Shown here: positions 50,652 through 64,000 of the stretch, piece by piece
Position numbering within the stretch: position 1 is the first letter of the stretch
How the letters are laid out: each line of letters begins with the position of its first letter
Made by a program: the position numbers and the translations under genes
The notes under the pieces: model-generated
Databases searched by the model: none
The model's input: the letters and a program-made list of their open reading frames with translations, nothing else
Told to the model about the DNA's origin: nothing
Origin: Erythrocercus mccallii
Lineage: Eukaryota > Chordata > Aves > Passeriformes > Dicruridae
Reading direction: 5' to 3'
Assembly: GCA_013397435.1 (NCBI GenBank)
Contig: VZRG01000289.1
Location: 248,001 to 312,000, forward strand
Length of the DNA: 64,000 nucleotides

Positions 50652-53600
50652 GACAGCAGGGTAAGGATTGTGTTTTAGCAGATGAGCCAATACACTTCTC
50701 TGATTGCATTGAAAGAAGATAATGCTTTAAAATCCCTTAAAAATTCTTTAGTCAACAGTCATCTGCAGGGCTTTTGGATACACCTTGTTTAAAATGAAAC
50801 ATACACACATTTATAAATCAATGGCAGAGTGCTCTGATTTTGAATATATCTGAAAAAAATTTCTTTCAAATATGTCTATAAAGCATTGACTGATCTTGAA
50901 GAGCATTTAAAATTTTCCCAGCAAGGTAAAAAGTACCATTCTAGTCATGAATCAGACTGTCTTCATGTCAATATGCCAAACCTACAAGTAAGTTTATAAG
51001 AAGCTAACAAAATCATTAAAAACTGTGACCAAAAGACACACCCATAAAAATTACTAAAAGCATCAAGCTCCTTTATGACAAGAGTACAAAATACAGTGAA
51101 AAATGGAAAGACAGTACCACACACAAGTGATTGCCTTTAACATGAATTTTTCTAGTATTATTAAACATCTACATATCTGAGAATCCTGATTTCATCTTGC
51201 ATGATAAAAAACCTGTGTTGTTATCTAATCCTTTTTTAGGCCATTATTAAGTTTTCATAAAGAAGCAGATTATCTGTAATGTGGCTTTTCATTCACTTAA
51301 GCAGTTATAATCATATTGTTGTTACCTCAAAGAATTTAATCAATTTATCCGATGGTCATGCAGAGTGCGATTACTCTGAAGGAAAAGAAACAATAAAAAC
51401 AGAGAAGTTCTGTTGTATCTACCTCCTGAAAAAAAGGTAGGAAAAGGTGCTACCTGCTGAAATTCTGATCAAGAAGATCCAAAATCTGAGATACAATTAC
51501 ATGAGTGACATGTAATTGCCCATTACATGGCTAATCACCTGGGAGGAGATAGGTCTGGTAAAAAGAAATATAACTGAGTGGTTAGTGATAGGCAGTAATA
51601 TCTTTGAGTAAGAACAGTTTTGCTACCATTTGGCAGGCATCTACTGACTGATGGAATACGACCCATTTCACATCAGATGCAGGTCTTGCTGGTTGGTAAA
51701 ACTACAGCACAAAGTTTGTGCTGAATTCTGCTTTCTTTGTCGCTTTTTGACAACAGCAAGTGACTAAATTTGCTCTGATTTGGAAAAAACCCCAACTTTC
51801 CCCAAAACCATTCCACAGCAGTAACAAAACCCTAAGCAATCAGAATGAATGGATTCCCTACAAAACTTCATAATGCACACACAGTTCAAGCAAGTATCTC
51901 ATAGACCTTCTTCACATGTGGAGAATTCAGTGCCTTTTCCACAGCAGTGGCCATTCCCAAGGACACAAGGAACAACCCTCATGATTAATCTTGTCTGTTG
52001 GTAATAAATCACTTCACAGTCCTTACTATGTTAGAGTTACACTCTTTGTATATTTCATTTAGCATGGTTGGAGAAGCAGGAGTTAAATTATTATTTGTAC
52101 TAACTTCTAAAGCAGCCCTCACTTCTGGTCATAGAATATATGGATAAATGTCAGTGCTGCGCATTAGGACAAACACTATTTGTATACAGGTTCCAAAAGG
52201 GATGTTCTTCCACTGCCATTTATTTTTACTGCATTGCCCCCACCCCTTCATGTCTTCTTAACCTGCCTGAAATGCATGCACCTTTCATATCTGTATGGAA
52301 CAAACCAACTTCTGCTATTACAGTTTCTACTGACATCTCCAACACAGAATGCTCCATATCTTAACAAAATTCTTCAGTCCAACAAAACAAATTCCAAGAA
52401 AAGCTTCTTTTGCTTTTTTTAATTTTCTTTATAAAGTATATCACTAAAGCAGTGCAATGCTGTAGGGCAAATGGCAACTGCATGAAATGAATACATTCAT
52501 TGAAGTTGCTCATTTTTGAGAGGTCTCTTCTTTCTGTGGAAAATGGTTAAAAGCATTTAATGGTCTGGGTTAATAATAGTCAAGTTACTGAGTCAATCGA
52601 GTGATGAATTGGGAAAAATCATTAACGCTGGGTAGAGTGCTTGACCTGCTCTTTCAAAGGCAAAAGCTAAAAATGCCTTCCCTTTAAAACACCAAGCAAC
52701 CCCGAGCGATCTGTGGTTATGCAAATGTTTGATTGACACCTGTCTGGTAGGTCAGCATGATGAGTAAGACATTGGTTATTCTTTACCTGTAAAAAATTAT
52801 GGAAAAGACACAGTGCATTGATAATCAAGGCCAGAATTTTCAGGAAACATCTTTAATTTATTCTCAGGGGAATTTAACAACCTGCCTTACTATAGGGTTG
52901 GGGTTTTTTTATATCCCAGATCTACAAGGATAACTTTTTCATTCATATTTATGCTTTAATACACATCTTTAGCAGCGACGACCACATTACCAAAACTGAA
53001 ATCACAAAAAGAGTATCAAGGGAATACTTTACTTGCAAACAACTGCAGACAACAATATTTTCTAACTGAAACAGAGGCCCTGCTGTGAGCATGGGGAAAA
53101 GGACGAGCAGAGATGAGAAAATGTAAGTGTGACCTATGGCATGCCAGGCAGGAGGTATACTCTGGTATGCAGAGAGGTTCATCTGGGAGCCATCTCTGGG
53201 AAGAGCAGCAGATGTAGAAAAATGCTGCTGCTAGAAATTCAGCTTCACTTGTGTCCTGGAAATGAAAGCAATGTTATCTCTCAGATTCACTTACTAAGTT
53301 TTTGCCCTTGAGTATTGCTGTTGAGAAAAACCCAATGAAACAAGTATAAGTGTATCACTCCAAAAATGCATTCCTGCTTCTTATATCTTTATCTACAAAG
53401 TTTATACTAATAAAAAAAGGTATTTCATTTTTGTATTCAAATCTTCTTCCTAAGAAAAAAAAAGCTGAGATTCTAATGAAACAGCTTGTGTATTCACAAA
53501 GACTGTCACTCCATGCTGAAATATGAAATACGAAATACACTAAATGATGTCTCTCTAGCTTTAATCTAGGAAAACACTTGAACACAAGCACAATGCTAAA

Positions 53601-56600
53601 ACCAACACCACGAATAGTGCCAAAGTCAAAGAGAGTGTTCATACATTTAGACATTTTTCACTTTCTTCACAAACTTGGACTCTTGAGTTAGTACAACTAT
53701 ATAAAGCTGGACTCTCAGTTCATACCCTGGATCTGAAACATCCTCACTCAGAGACTTTGGCCTGCTCATTTCTATAGGCATCTTCATTTCCACTTTTAAG
53801 GTAAAAAATATTTGGCTGCACTGCCAGAAGTGTATATTACCTAAAACTTTTTACATGCTTTGAAGATGAAAGACACATACATTTAATTAACATTATATGT
53901 TATTATTAAAGCTATATCTGACCTAGAAAGCTTAATATTCCCGGTTTATAAGCTACAATATATTTAGTCATGACTATCATTTAACTTGCTCTTCTGCCTA
54001 GGTTTTATATCTTCCATCAGTGGAGTATTGGGCAGTAATAAATACAAACCTGTTGCCGCTTCATTCATAACCTCTACTGATGATATAATGTGAATTTCAA
54101 CAAAAATGATAAAAAAAGATCCACATGCTCCAAAAAATCAAATGGTAAAGCAGGAGTTCTGGAATATCATCATTCAAAAATATCATGCCCCTTTAGGGAA
54201 CATGTGTGTCATCTATTTCCTTTGAGTCCGGAGAAAGGTAATTTTTATACTTATTTTTTCTTAAAATACACTGGTTTTCCTCCACAGATGACAGCTTTTT
54301 GATCTTATTTTTTTTTGCATGTGCTGAGCTTTGTGCTATCAAACTGATGCGAACACCTAGTACAGAGCACCAACAAACATCAAGAGTGAGACAGCTATTG
54401 GCAGACAGTGTTTTGACATGTAAATAACCATTACAGTCTATCTTTCCCTCGGTCTGTAATTGCAGGGTAGACTGAGGGACAGGTGCATATTTCGAGCTCT
54501 GTTGAGCACTAAAGTTTTAAAGTGTCTCTGTGGGAATGGATTTGGATTGATGGCTGATGTATCATCAGTTACAGAAAACTTCTGTAAACAGCACAGCCAA
54601 CATCCCACAAACCTTCTCCCCTGTACTTTTTTCTATCAGAAGTTAACGTGGAGAGTTGTTCCTAATTAAACTGCAGTACGGGGGAAAAAAGGAAAGAGAT
54701 GCAGCAATGAGCTGGACTGTTGGATAAACTGGAATCTTGCAGGAAGGAAGAGAATAGCAGCAAAATGAAGACAAAAGACCAAGACATATGCTGTTGCTAA
54801 AGGAAGTAATTATCAAATCACAGGCTGTCTTTATTTTGCATAAAGTCATCTGTAATTCTAACACTGGCTCAGTAAAAAGACTTTCACCAAAATAACCTGA
54901 TTTGGCCAAACAATATAGGATTCTTTTAGCTTGGACTTGCCAATTTTTGCAGAGAATTCAGGAATAGCTTAGAGCACAATTTTAGTATTTTGCAGACTGA
55001 AGGGACTTCCTGGCCTGTGTAATATGTTACTCACATGTTGATCTTGAAATCTAGGACATGAGCTTGCTCATGGACTACTACAGGGAAAAATAGTTATGTT
55101 AATACAAAATTTGCATCCTGAATAACTTCAGAAGATTCCACATTAAAAAAGTGAGAAAATTTTTCATATGAAGGAATTCTTGGAATAATCCATATCATGA
55201 AGGAGGTGAAAGATTACTGTATGCTTAATGGAGCATATGGTACAATAATTAACTTTTTGCTCAAGAAATTTAACAACCTCAGAACAACAAATGAACAAGA
55301 TTTTTCCAGAAACTTTAACAGGATTTCTCCAGTGCTATCGATACCACTCCTCAGCTTCCCGTTCATCAAGTAATACACAAATCATTAAGTGCAGTGTATG
55401 TGTTCAAGAAATAACTATTAAGGGGCACACAAAAGGAAGGTGTTAAAATTACGGATCTGTTTTCAGGCCACAGTGTGCATTGCCTCATGCTGTCACCCAA
55501 CGACTACAGGCAGTTTCATAAATGTGCTTGGAAAAAGAAGTGAGAAGAATCTGCTATGAATTCTCTCTTCTATTACCCAATCAACTAAGTACTAAGGCTA
55601 AGGCAACTTTCAGCTCCAGCAGTCTCCCTAAAACCACTGAAGGCTAAGCTGAAACAGCTCTGCTGAGTCAGTCAATGAGGCCTTGGGCAGACACTGAGTA
55701 TCCCTAATTTCTCCATTTACTGACTGGAGTGGATTTTGCCCCTACTGGCAGAAACACTTAAGTGATAGCTCTTTAGTTATTTCCGGCCATACAAGCAAAC
55801 TCAGCTGGTCCAGTCTGAAGGAGGTTAAGAAAAGCTAAAATACAGAGAAGGGATAAACACAAATGTGGGGAGTATTTTCCAGCTACCATGGTTACTTGGG
55901 CCTCAGCTACAGAGATTAAACCTGCAGATTGCTGCTTGTCTGCTCTTGTCCACATGAAACTCTATCTACGTTTCAGCAATTAATTACAGATATGCCATGA
56001 GGCAAACCTCAAAGTCCCACATTCAATTCATCCAGCTATGGGATAAAGTGACAGATGCAGCAAAACAAAAGATTGCTGACTCCACAGAAGGATGCTGCAC
56101 TTCTGCAAACAGTGACAACCTTGCAGGCTGTACCCAGAGTAGGACCTGACAGTTTATCAAGTGATATTCAAGGGATCAGCGTCACTTCCACATCTTCATA
56201 CTCCCTCAGCAGGAGTCAACAGCAGCCCAAATTACCTAAAAAGCATAATTGCTAGAAAAGGAGAAGTGCTGACCAAAAAAAGGTACAAATAAAAATACCA
56301 ATTATGCTCTCAAATACACCAAGAATTATGAGATTGCACAGCATGTCCACAGAAGGTCAGTGGAACCATATGGTCTGGCTCTTCTGGGAAATGCTTCATC
56401 TCTACTGTCCTCTGAAACACCAGGAGTAATTATGTGAGTTCTCAAAATACTCACCATGGTTCAGGGAGTCACTCTTTTATAGTAACAATGAACAAATTAG
56501 GTGTCCACTTGAATTTTAACCCAAGCTCAACTGTATGAGTTATCCCATGGTTGTAAGGCATTCAGATCAGAACTCAAAATCTTGCTCTCTTTTGAATGCC

Positions 56601-57865
56601 AGGGGAGCACATGACTGAATTTCACTGATGAAAATTATTGGGAACAAAGCAAAGCAACCACTGTGTTACAACTTATTCTCAGTCTAGTTCATGACTAAGC
56701 TAGAAGCAATAAGGGAAGATACTTGTACTTGGTAATGAAAGACTTACAATCTGATGACTTGGGCCTTGTGATTGAGAAATGAGAGATATGAACAGAACCT
56801 TTGGAGATACACAAAATAACAATAAAAGAAATCGGTATTTTTATTATAAAATATGTATTAGTACTACCACAATTTATAATACAAAAACAAGTGGACAGTG
56901 ATGCTGAAGGAATTTGAAAAGAAGAGGGGAAAGTACTTATACGTGGCACATAACTAAACAGTGGTATTTTCCTGAGGGTATTATTACCAAGACCACTAGA
57001 TTAGCAAAATTCAAAAAGGATTTAGACATTTATATGCATAATGAGAACAGCCACAGCTATCTTAACTAACTTAATCTAGCCACAGCTAGCTTTAAAAAGC
57101 CAACATGTGAGATATAAACTTTGATGCTTTGAAGCTTTGATGATAAGGCAACTTCTTCCTGGTGGATATTGGGGGGAAAAAAAATCTTTCTCAATTGGCA
57201 AACTGTTCCAGAAATACTTTTCCTTCACTTTAGCCACCTGTTATGCTACTTCCTTCACTTACCCTTGAAGCTGCTGATGCTGAGCACTCAGACAGAATGC
57301 AAAATCAGACAGACTTCCTTTTTCCATTTCCATTTCAAATGTAAAAAAATAAAAAAGCATTATTACACAATCCAATTAAGAATGGTAATAGTGGGCTTGC
57401 AGAATTTGAAAAGGAGAATACAGCTTCTTATCCAAAAATTTCCTTTAAATGTCATTAACTGTAAGATTTAAGAAACTGTTAGAGGAAAGGTTTGGCTTAT
57501 AGAGAAAGATGTACACAATTTTCTGTAAGGCCTATTTGGCATTTTACACTACCTCTTAGCCTCTGGGCCAAACTCCCTGACAATAGCCAGCCCTACTGGA
57601 AAACACAGAATCTCCCCCTGTGCTGTAGCCATTCCTGTAAATCAAGTAGCATTATGTCCCTAAATTCTGTTTGCCTCACTTTATCACTCACTGAAATCTG
57701 ACACCAGTCCTCATGATGCTTAAGGGGAGACTTGGTAGCCTCTCTCAAAGGAACCACTCTTTCCAGAAGGTCGTGCTTTACCACGTTTCCAAATAGTCAG
57801 TCCTCCTCCCTTCCTTGCCAGATCTACTTCCACAACAACATCTTCACAATCCTTGATAAATACAA
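50652..57865. other. Seven-kilobase non-coding stretch, no recognised genes
   Basis: No recognised exon, RNA gene or transposon. The main item is an enhancer-like motif cluster at 52565-52800, listed separately. A TATA-like CTATATAAAG near 53698 has no associated gene or LTR structure. The ORFs are short and have no domains. Confidence 0.55.
52565..52800. promoter_or_regulatory. Enhancer-like cluster of transcription-factor motifs
   Basis: Within 31 bp there are four overlapping or adjacent consensus sites. These are a RUNX-type TGTGGTTA (52712-52719), the POU octamer ATGCAAAT (52719-52726), a PBX/MEIS-type TGATTGAC (52730-52737) and an E-box CACCTG (52737-52742). Upstream are a TCF/LEF-like CTTTCAAAGG near 52651 and TAAT cores. 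The surrounding 200 bp are complex and free of long homopolymers. Exact consensus matches this densely packed are characteristic of vertebrate developmental enhancers. The matches are seen directly; enhancer function and conservation are inferred. Confidence 0.4.
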
Positions 57866-58020
57866 ATATCCAATCTAAACCTCCCCTGGTGCAACTTGAG
57901 GTCATTTCCTCTTGTCCTATCACACAACAGCTTCCCTTCAGGCAGTTGTAGAGAGCAGTAAGGTCTCCCCTGAGCCACTTTTTCTCCAGGCAAAACACCT
58001 CCAGCTCAGCCACTCCTCCT
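57866..58020 (-). mobile_element. CR1 retrotransposon fragment, about 155 bp
   Basis: The plus strand reads ATATCCAATCTAAACCTCCC, then GTGCAACTTGAGGTCATTTC, then CTCTTGTCCTATCACACAAC, and then CAGTTGTAGAGAGCAGTAAG and TCTCCCCTGAGCCACTTTTT. This is the reverse complement of the late ORF2 region of CR1. Part of the family sequence between the ACACAAC and AGCTTCCCTTCAGG stretches is missing. Neither the 3' UTR nor upstream ORF2 is attached, so both ends were lost. A minus-strand ORF crossing it (57720-58013) reflects residual CR1 frame and is not a gene. Similarity to CR1 to the left of 57866 is doubtful. Confidence 0.88.
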
Positions 58021-61000
58021 GAGACGACGGCTTTGTTACTTATTTAATGTGATGACAATTAAGCAGGTGTAAAAGAATCACACTGAGAACTTCTGGCCAT
58101 TTAGAGAGCTTTACAAAAAACACTGTACCTATTGGGCTAGATGGAGATCTGAGCAACATTTCTGACTTACATGACTAGGTCCCAAATACATCTTCCAGCT
58201 GTGAATAAACTGACATTTAGCTATCAATAACAGAGCTAGAATTGCACTTCTAGAGGTCATGACAGACCCCAAGTGAAAAGAAACCACTCTTGGTCTGTTA
58301 CCTTTGCAGAAAATTCAATGTTTAAATGTAACTGAATTTGAATGCTGATATAAAAACATGTAATATCCGCCTGGATCCTGTCTGAACACAGTGTATTTAT
58401 ATTTTCACCATATGTCAAAAACATCTAATTTGAAGCATAAGAGAAAAAAATAGCTAGTCATTTCTTTTATAACAATCTGGCATACATAAAAAATTTGAAT
58501 TGTTTTATTCTTATAGATTATGTTGTAAATTAATGTAAATAATTTAACATGCACATAATTCACTGTGTTGAAAATGACTGGCATTTTTCAAGAGTATAAA
58601 GACAATTACTTGACTAAGGATGTCAGCAAATGATAAAAAGTCAAAAAAGTCTTAACAACTCCCTGTAAAATGTTTCAGACTCCACAGATTGTTTCACATT
58701 AGAAATTGTACAGTATGTCAGAGGCCAACAAACAACGTGCAGCACATATTTTGAAGATCTGTTGTTTGCACTTCATGCAAAAAAAGATTGCTTTAATTTT
58801 TTTAAGAACCTAAGTGACTGAATGAGTACATGACCATATTGCCATCCATGCCATATTGGATTTCACTTGCACTTGGCTCAAACTATTGTACCATCAAGCA
58901 TCAGAGGGGGATTTTTTCACTGTAGAAAATTAACAATATAAGAACAAAAATGTCTTTACTGACTGCTCAAAGTCATTCCTAGAGATTGCTCTTGATAAAT
59001 AGGTCTGTGGACATAGTTAGGTGGAAAAGCAGTAATCCTAAGTGTCAGCTAGATGCAATCAATCACTCAAAGGTACAAGCCTCTAACTCAAAGGATGCCA
59101 CACGTTTTTAAAGTCTCATAAACTTTCATGTTACTTCTCTCTTAATTAAAGAACCTAATACTTCTTGTATCCTCTTTTACGTCACATACAATGTACTTCA
59201 AAAATTCAAATGAAACACAAAAATCCCATTATATTAACAACTGATTAGGCAAGAATTATTTTTCTGTTTGGTCAGACTTGGACAACCACACATGCTATGG
59301 ATTTGTCTATATTTCACTGTAAGCATAACAGACATTTTCCTATATCAGCAGTTAGGAGGTTCCATTAACCTGAGACTGTAAAATATACATAACATTTATG
59401 GGTACAGGATACAGTCAGATGGGCTACGCCGACGGGCTTCTGTAGCAGATGTCTTTTTTATTTCTCTGAAATAACATAGCTACTGTTAGAGCTAAAATTT
59501 ATAATTAAAAGGTAGCACACTTCTCAGAAGTCTTATCTACCAACCACTCCAGTCCACACAGCCTGGGATGTGGGATGCTCCAAATCTCTAGCTGAATCCA
59601 GATTCCATGTTTAGAGCAAGCTGCTATATTTAAAATTGATTACAATTACAGAAATACAGACACACATAATATCTTTGTCTCCCTTCGAGGTGTTAAGTGT
59701 GACTATATAGCCACGAGTTGCTGCATGAAGGTATCCTTAACGTATTCCTTTTAAAGCAGAGGGCATAAAATTCTCATTAACAGTAATTGGAGTTAGAAGC
59801 AGGAATTCCAGGAAGGATGCGTTGTCTCATTAGATATTAACTGGAAATACTCTAAAATATTCTGTTTATACATTGTTAGAATTCTGAAACCCTTTTTTTT
59901 TTTCTTCCTTCAAATTAAGACCTCTATGAATAAGTCATTGGGAACTAAATGAAAGCTCATGCAATTCTGGAAAACTGCGCTTGTAAGTTCCCCCAAGGAT
60001 ACAGACTTTCTACTGAACTGTAGAGTTGTAAGAAAACAGCTCTGCAGCACCTGCTTGCATAGGTAATAAATCCCCACCACAGCTAATGGATCTAGTAATT
60101 TTAGCTGTGTCATGTCCTCTCAAAATTCCCACCATATTTGGGCTTATGAGATATGTAGAGCTCTACTTCATGATATGCGAGGACCTGAATATGTCAATAC
60201 TTCCTGATTACACACAGGACCATATCATTGCCTCTCCATGCAAGAGAACATGGACAAGCAGGTGTAGTTTATATCAGGATTTATGACAGAGAAGTAAAAA
60301 ACCCTCAAATTTTCTCTCAGGCAGCAGTCCCTTCCAGGAGTCAACTGTAAGTGATTTACAGCTCCATCACAAAACTACTTCTGCTCAGAGACTAATCTTG
60401 CTAAGTCCCACAAAACACGTTTCATTATACTGGATATGTCAGGATAAAATCTTCATTAGCGCATTATGCCTGTCTCTAAAAGTTAATTTCCAAGGACTCC
60501 AAGGAAATAAGGCTATGCTCATTCCAAGTGTGTTTAGAAGCTTCAGTCCTCAGGATGGCCTAAATATAAACTGTAAGAGGAGGAAGGAGAACCCATAGGA
60601 ATTTGGCCACTGATAGTAAGATTCACAACAGGCGTCTTAAACTCTTCTGCTTTAAAAGTAATTGTCTGATACTCACAATTAGAAAAGGTGATTCTTCCAG
60701 CTGGCCCTCCAATCTATTGAATGTCACATGGCCAATTGTTTTAAAATAAAGACAAACAGAACTGCCTTCTTCAATTGTTTGTTAGACAGAAAATAAAATC
60801 CCAAGGGGTGCTTCACTAATTCATTTCCCAGGGCAAATCTATAAAAGGATACAAAGTTAGTTCAAAATAAACATCATTAAGAGTTAATGCAAAGCACTTG
60901 TATCAATTCTCATTGACCTCCAAAACTATGGTCCTTTTCACACAGTAGCTGTTACCTGAATGCCTCGTACAAATTCCAAGGAAACGTTCTTCTGAAGGAT

Positions 61001-64000
61001 GGAAAACATTTCAAAGAAAACATGATAACTGGAGGAAATGAAAATAACAGTCACTTGCAAAATTTTGTCACAACAAACTTTAAAAAAACCTCAAAATCAA
61101 AACCAAACATGCTAGAAAGCAGTATCCTCTTATTGCCCTTTCATTGCTTGATTGGTCAAAACTGACAGTGCAATTTATCATCCTCACTTCATCTCTTAGG
61201 GTTAAACCTTTCCAACCTGCTGCAGGACTGAAAAGGACAGTGATCCCACCCTCCTTCTCTTCCTTCCATTAACTCATTGATAGTTCAACAAAACTGGCCA
61301 GGATTTTTCCAAAGCTGCAACTCTACACCACAGCATTACACCCAATCTTTTGAAAACGTGGCAGAAACAAACATCTATAAAAACACTAAGTTCGTAAAGT
61401 AAAATCCTGAAGGAAATTAGATAAGAAAGTATGTGTATGGTAAACAAAACAGAAAATCAACTAAACAACAAAACAAAGCCACAAAAGTCAAGGATAGACA
61501 TACAAATACACACAAAAGAACAATGGATGCTAATATCTCACTAGACCTGACATTACATTTTGGCACTTAGATTTTATTCCAACTGAACTGTCTTGCTGAA
61601 TTTAGCACGATGTATGTTTGTAGGACACAACTCTGTCACAGCTCCAGCAGAAGTTCAGTTCAACCCCATCAACAACCTATTGATTTAGCAGTGCCTGTGT
61701 GCTGACCAGCAATGCCTCTGCATTCTTTCAGCCCCTTGTGACTCCAGTTTACATGGAAAGTTTATGGGGCCTAGAGCAGCTCACTTTGCAAGGCAGATCC
61801 TTGAGGAATCAGTATGTTCCATAAAAAGAGGTGTTGGCTGTCGTGGCAAAGTTGGCTGCTATGTTTATTTTGACACGTTTCTCTATAGAGAGGATCCACA
61901 GCTCACATACAGTGCCACCAAGTCATCAAATGGGGTTACATGGCTTTCTAGAGCTGCCTGTACAATGAGTGCTGTGAAACAGAACACAGCATATTTCTCA
62001 GCTCTAAGGCAACAATAGTTCATGTCAGATGCAATGGAGGGGAGCTGGACAGCACCTGCAGTGTTATTTAGTTTCTCTGTTCCCAAGGGACTTCCTCCTG
62101 TCCAGAACTGACCTACACTCAAAATAGCATCTCCTCGCGTGGCCCAGGCAGTGCTTAGGACTATATCTGACTTTTCCATGGAGAGGAAAAGGAAAATGAC
62201 ACACATTATATTTCATCCACCGTGCAAAATACAAGTAGAGAATGGTCTCTCATATACATCTCTGTCTCAGCTCTAACAGAAACAGCTTCTCATCCCTATA
62301 AGCACTGCAGAGACAACACCTTTGTAATCTCTTCCACAGTTTTATAGCTGACTGCACTTGCACTAAGACAAAAGATCATTTTTTTTAGGAGGTCCTAATA
62401 CTGATTTACCACTCAAATTGGCAGTGCTCTACACTAATATAAAAGTTATATGGTGCCTCTGAAAGAACATTCACATTGTCATCAATAATACTTATAGACA
62501 CAAGGGTGTAAACAGAATATACAGAAAACAAATGTAGAATATATATTGTAATGTTGCACCCTAGCATCTCCCACAGACAACTGCCTCAGCTTGTGAGAGC
62601 TCTTTGTAACGCTCCATAATCCAAACATTTTAACAACTGGTAAATCATTCACAGAAGCAAACCACATTCATTAACAGAAACGAACCTGCTTATCTATAAA
62701 TAAATTAATTATATCACCTGAAATTGCAGGAAATTATGTAAAAGGTTATGTCATTAATCTCTGTTATTTACATACTGAAAGTCCAAAGGGTAGCATTTTT
62801 TACAGTCTTGATACTTAAATTCACACTCTTAATAATGGTATTGGTTTTTTGCTATGGTACAATCCACAAACTAAAAGATATTTTACAATGATACATTGAG
62901 AGTCTCCAAGAACTATGAACAACTCCGTATTTTTTCCTACATAAAATATCCACAATAAAATGTGCAGTGATGCATGCATACAGTGTCACGTTGATGTTCT
63001 CAGCACCATTAAGCAGCCAACAAACAGAAGTAGCGTAATACTGAATCTTAAATTGTGCTAGAAAAGTCATATTAATTTATTTTTAGCAGAGTTTTATGAT
63101 GCTCTGTATAGAGCACCTAATGCCACAGACTTAGAATCTGCTTGTAGATTCTAGAAAATAACCCAACCATAGCAGCTCTCTGGTACATACCTGCTTATCA
63201 AAACTTAGACACACACACAAGTAAAAAATTTAATTTTTACTCTTTTTTATCTAGAGTAAACAGTAGCTTAACCAAGACTGCCTTACTCTGTGCTACTAGC
63301 CTGAGGAAACTGAGAAAAAACTCACATAATCATTATTTAGTATAAATAAGTGATAATATTCAACTTTTTACCACCTCAAACACTTGCTTCTATTTATTCA
63401 CTTTTACCATAACTACTTCTAAATTCTCCTGCATCTCTAATGCAGTTATTATCATAATAACTCTCAGGAGTTAGTCCTAAGTATTCTCTCTATGAAGCAA
63501 CATCAGATACTTATTAGTTTTTCAGGTCTGTATATTTTGGTCTCCTGAGGAGATTCTGCACTTCATTGTCTGTGGTTCTTAATAATATCCATTTACTGGT
63601 TGACATTCCTGTGTGTTTCTGATCAAAAGCACAGATTTCCACCCCATGACTGCATATGGGTTGTTTTGCACTCACTTTGCTGATTTAATCCTCAGATCCA
63701 TAATCTCAATTTTATCAACTATACCTGAAGAACAGTCCATTCCAGATCTAAAGTAGGTTTTAGTATTCCCAAGTCTCAGCGGCAGGAGAAAGGCATAGTA
63801 TTCCAAGCTGCAAGTGAGTTAAACAAGTGGGTGAGTGACCTGGGGACACATGGGGACACAACAACACATGATACAAACAACCCCCAAACCAACAAACAGG
63901 AAAAAAAGCATGAAATTCTTGTTTAGCCCTGATTATTTTTCCCCAAAGCAGCAAATATTTATTCATTAGAGAATCTGACTCCACCAGTAGTCTAACAGGT
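58021..64000. other. Terminal non-coding stretch, no recognised genes
   Basis: No recognised exon, RNA gene or transposon. The part 61740-62210 is less AT-rich and has ORFs on both strands (84 and 107 codons) without recognisable domains. A tandem decamer occurs at 63841-63860. Nothing else is supported. Confidence 0.55.
63841..63860. repeat. Perfect 10-bp tandem duplication
   Basis: The decamer TGGGGACACA occurs twice head to tail at 63841-63850 and 63851-63860. Likely slippage. Confidence 0.92.

Noticed and set aside
53690..53720. TATA-like CTATATAAAG followed by possible donor-type AGGTAAAA at about 53800
   Set aside because: No LTR termini, no ORF and no other promoter feature; chance in AT-rich DNA.
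61764..62206. Opposed ORFs of 84 and 107 codons
   Set aside because: No domain, and opposite-strand frames overlap. No evidence of splicing or conservation can be seen.
1..64000. tRNA, rRNA, CRISPR array, DNA transposon with terminal inverted repeats
   Set aside because: I looked for tRNA B-box-like sequences, regularly spaced repeats and long terminal inverted repeats by eye and found none convincing. A covariance-model and repeat-library search would be needed to exclude them.

Overview
This window looks like avian nuclear DNA from a gene-poor region, either intergenic or inside a very large intron. The main evidence is the repeat content. Six fragments belong to the CR1 non-LTR retrotransposon family, including pieces of its ORF2 endonuclease and reverse transcriptase and the typical CR1 3' ends. 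Four further segments look like solo LTRs of old avian endogenous retroviruses. No Alu, B1/B2 or L1 material was recognised. The DNA is AT-rich and repeat density is low, as in bird macrochromosomes. CR1 is also abundant in turtles and crocodilians, so 'bird' is an inference from CR1 plus the ERVL-type LTR near 23.3 kb. All family assignments were made by recognition, not by a database search.

No complete protein-coding gene was found. The open reading frames of 60-160 codons have no recognisable domains and are close to what chance gives in 64 kb. The convincing protein similarity is confined to CR1 relics. Two short stretches could be unannotated exons: a 76-codon minus-strand ORF at 31670-31900 with a good start context, and an 83-bp segment at 36272-36354 between splice-like signals. 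Both are weak. No rRNA, tRNA, CRISPR array or intact mobile element was seen.

Layout. 1-7.7 kb is non-coding. At 7.7-8.2 kb is a plus-strand CR1 3' end. At 12.7-13.1 kb is an old minus-strand CR1. 13.1-23.2 kb is non-coding, with a candidate conserved element near 14 kb and two hairpins. At 23.25-23.55 kb is an ERVL-like LTR, followed by a 12-bp perfect hairpin. At 27.9-28.9 kb is a minus-strand CR1 with most of ORF2 deleted. At 30.65-30.9 kb is a plus-strand CR1 tail. At 32.2-33.3 kb is a minus-strand CR1 without its reverse-transcriptase core or 3' end. At 35.77-36.12 kb is a 344-bp solo LTR flanked by a perfect 6-bp target duplication. A predicted G-quadruplex lies at 38.25 kb. At 43.47-44.11 kb is a GC-rich LTR-like block. 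At 50.38-50.65 kb is a small ERV LTR. At 52.56-52.80 kb is an enhancer-like motif cluster. At 57.87-58.02 kb is a short CR1 fragment. The rest, to 64 kb, is unannotated non-coding DNA.

The window holds no set of genes that work together. The readable story is a timeline of retroelement insertion and decay on a non-coding background that may hold regulatory elements. No new biological system was found. The most useful leads are the dated LTR insertion, the two internally deleted CR1 copies, and the motif cluster near 52.7 kb.
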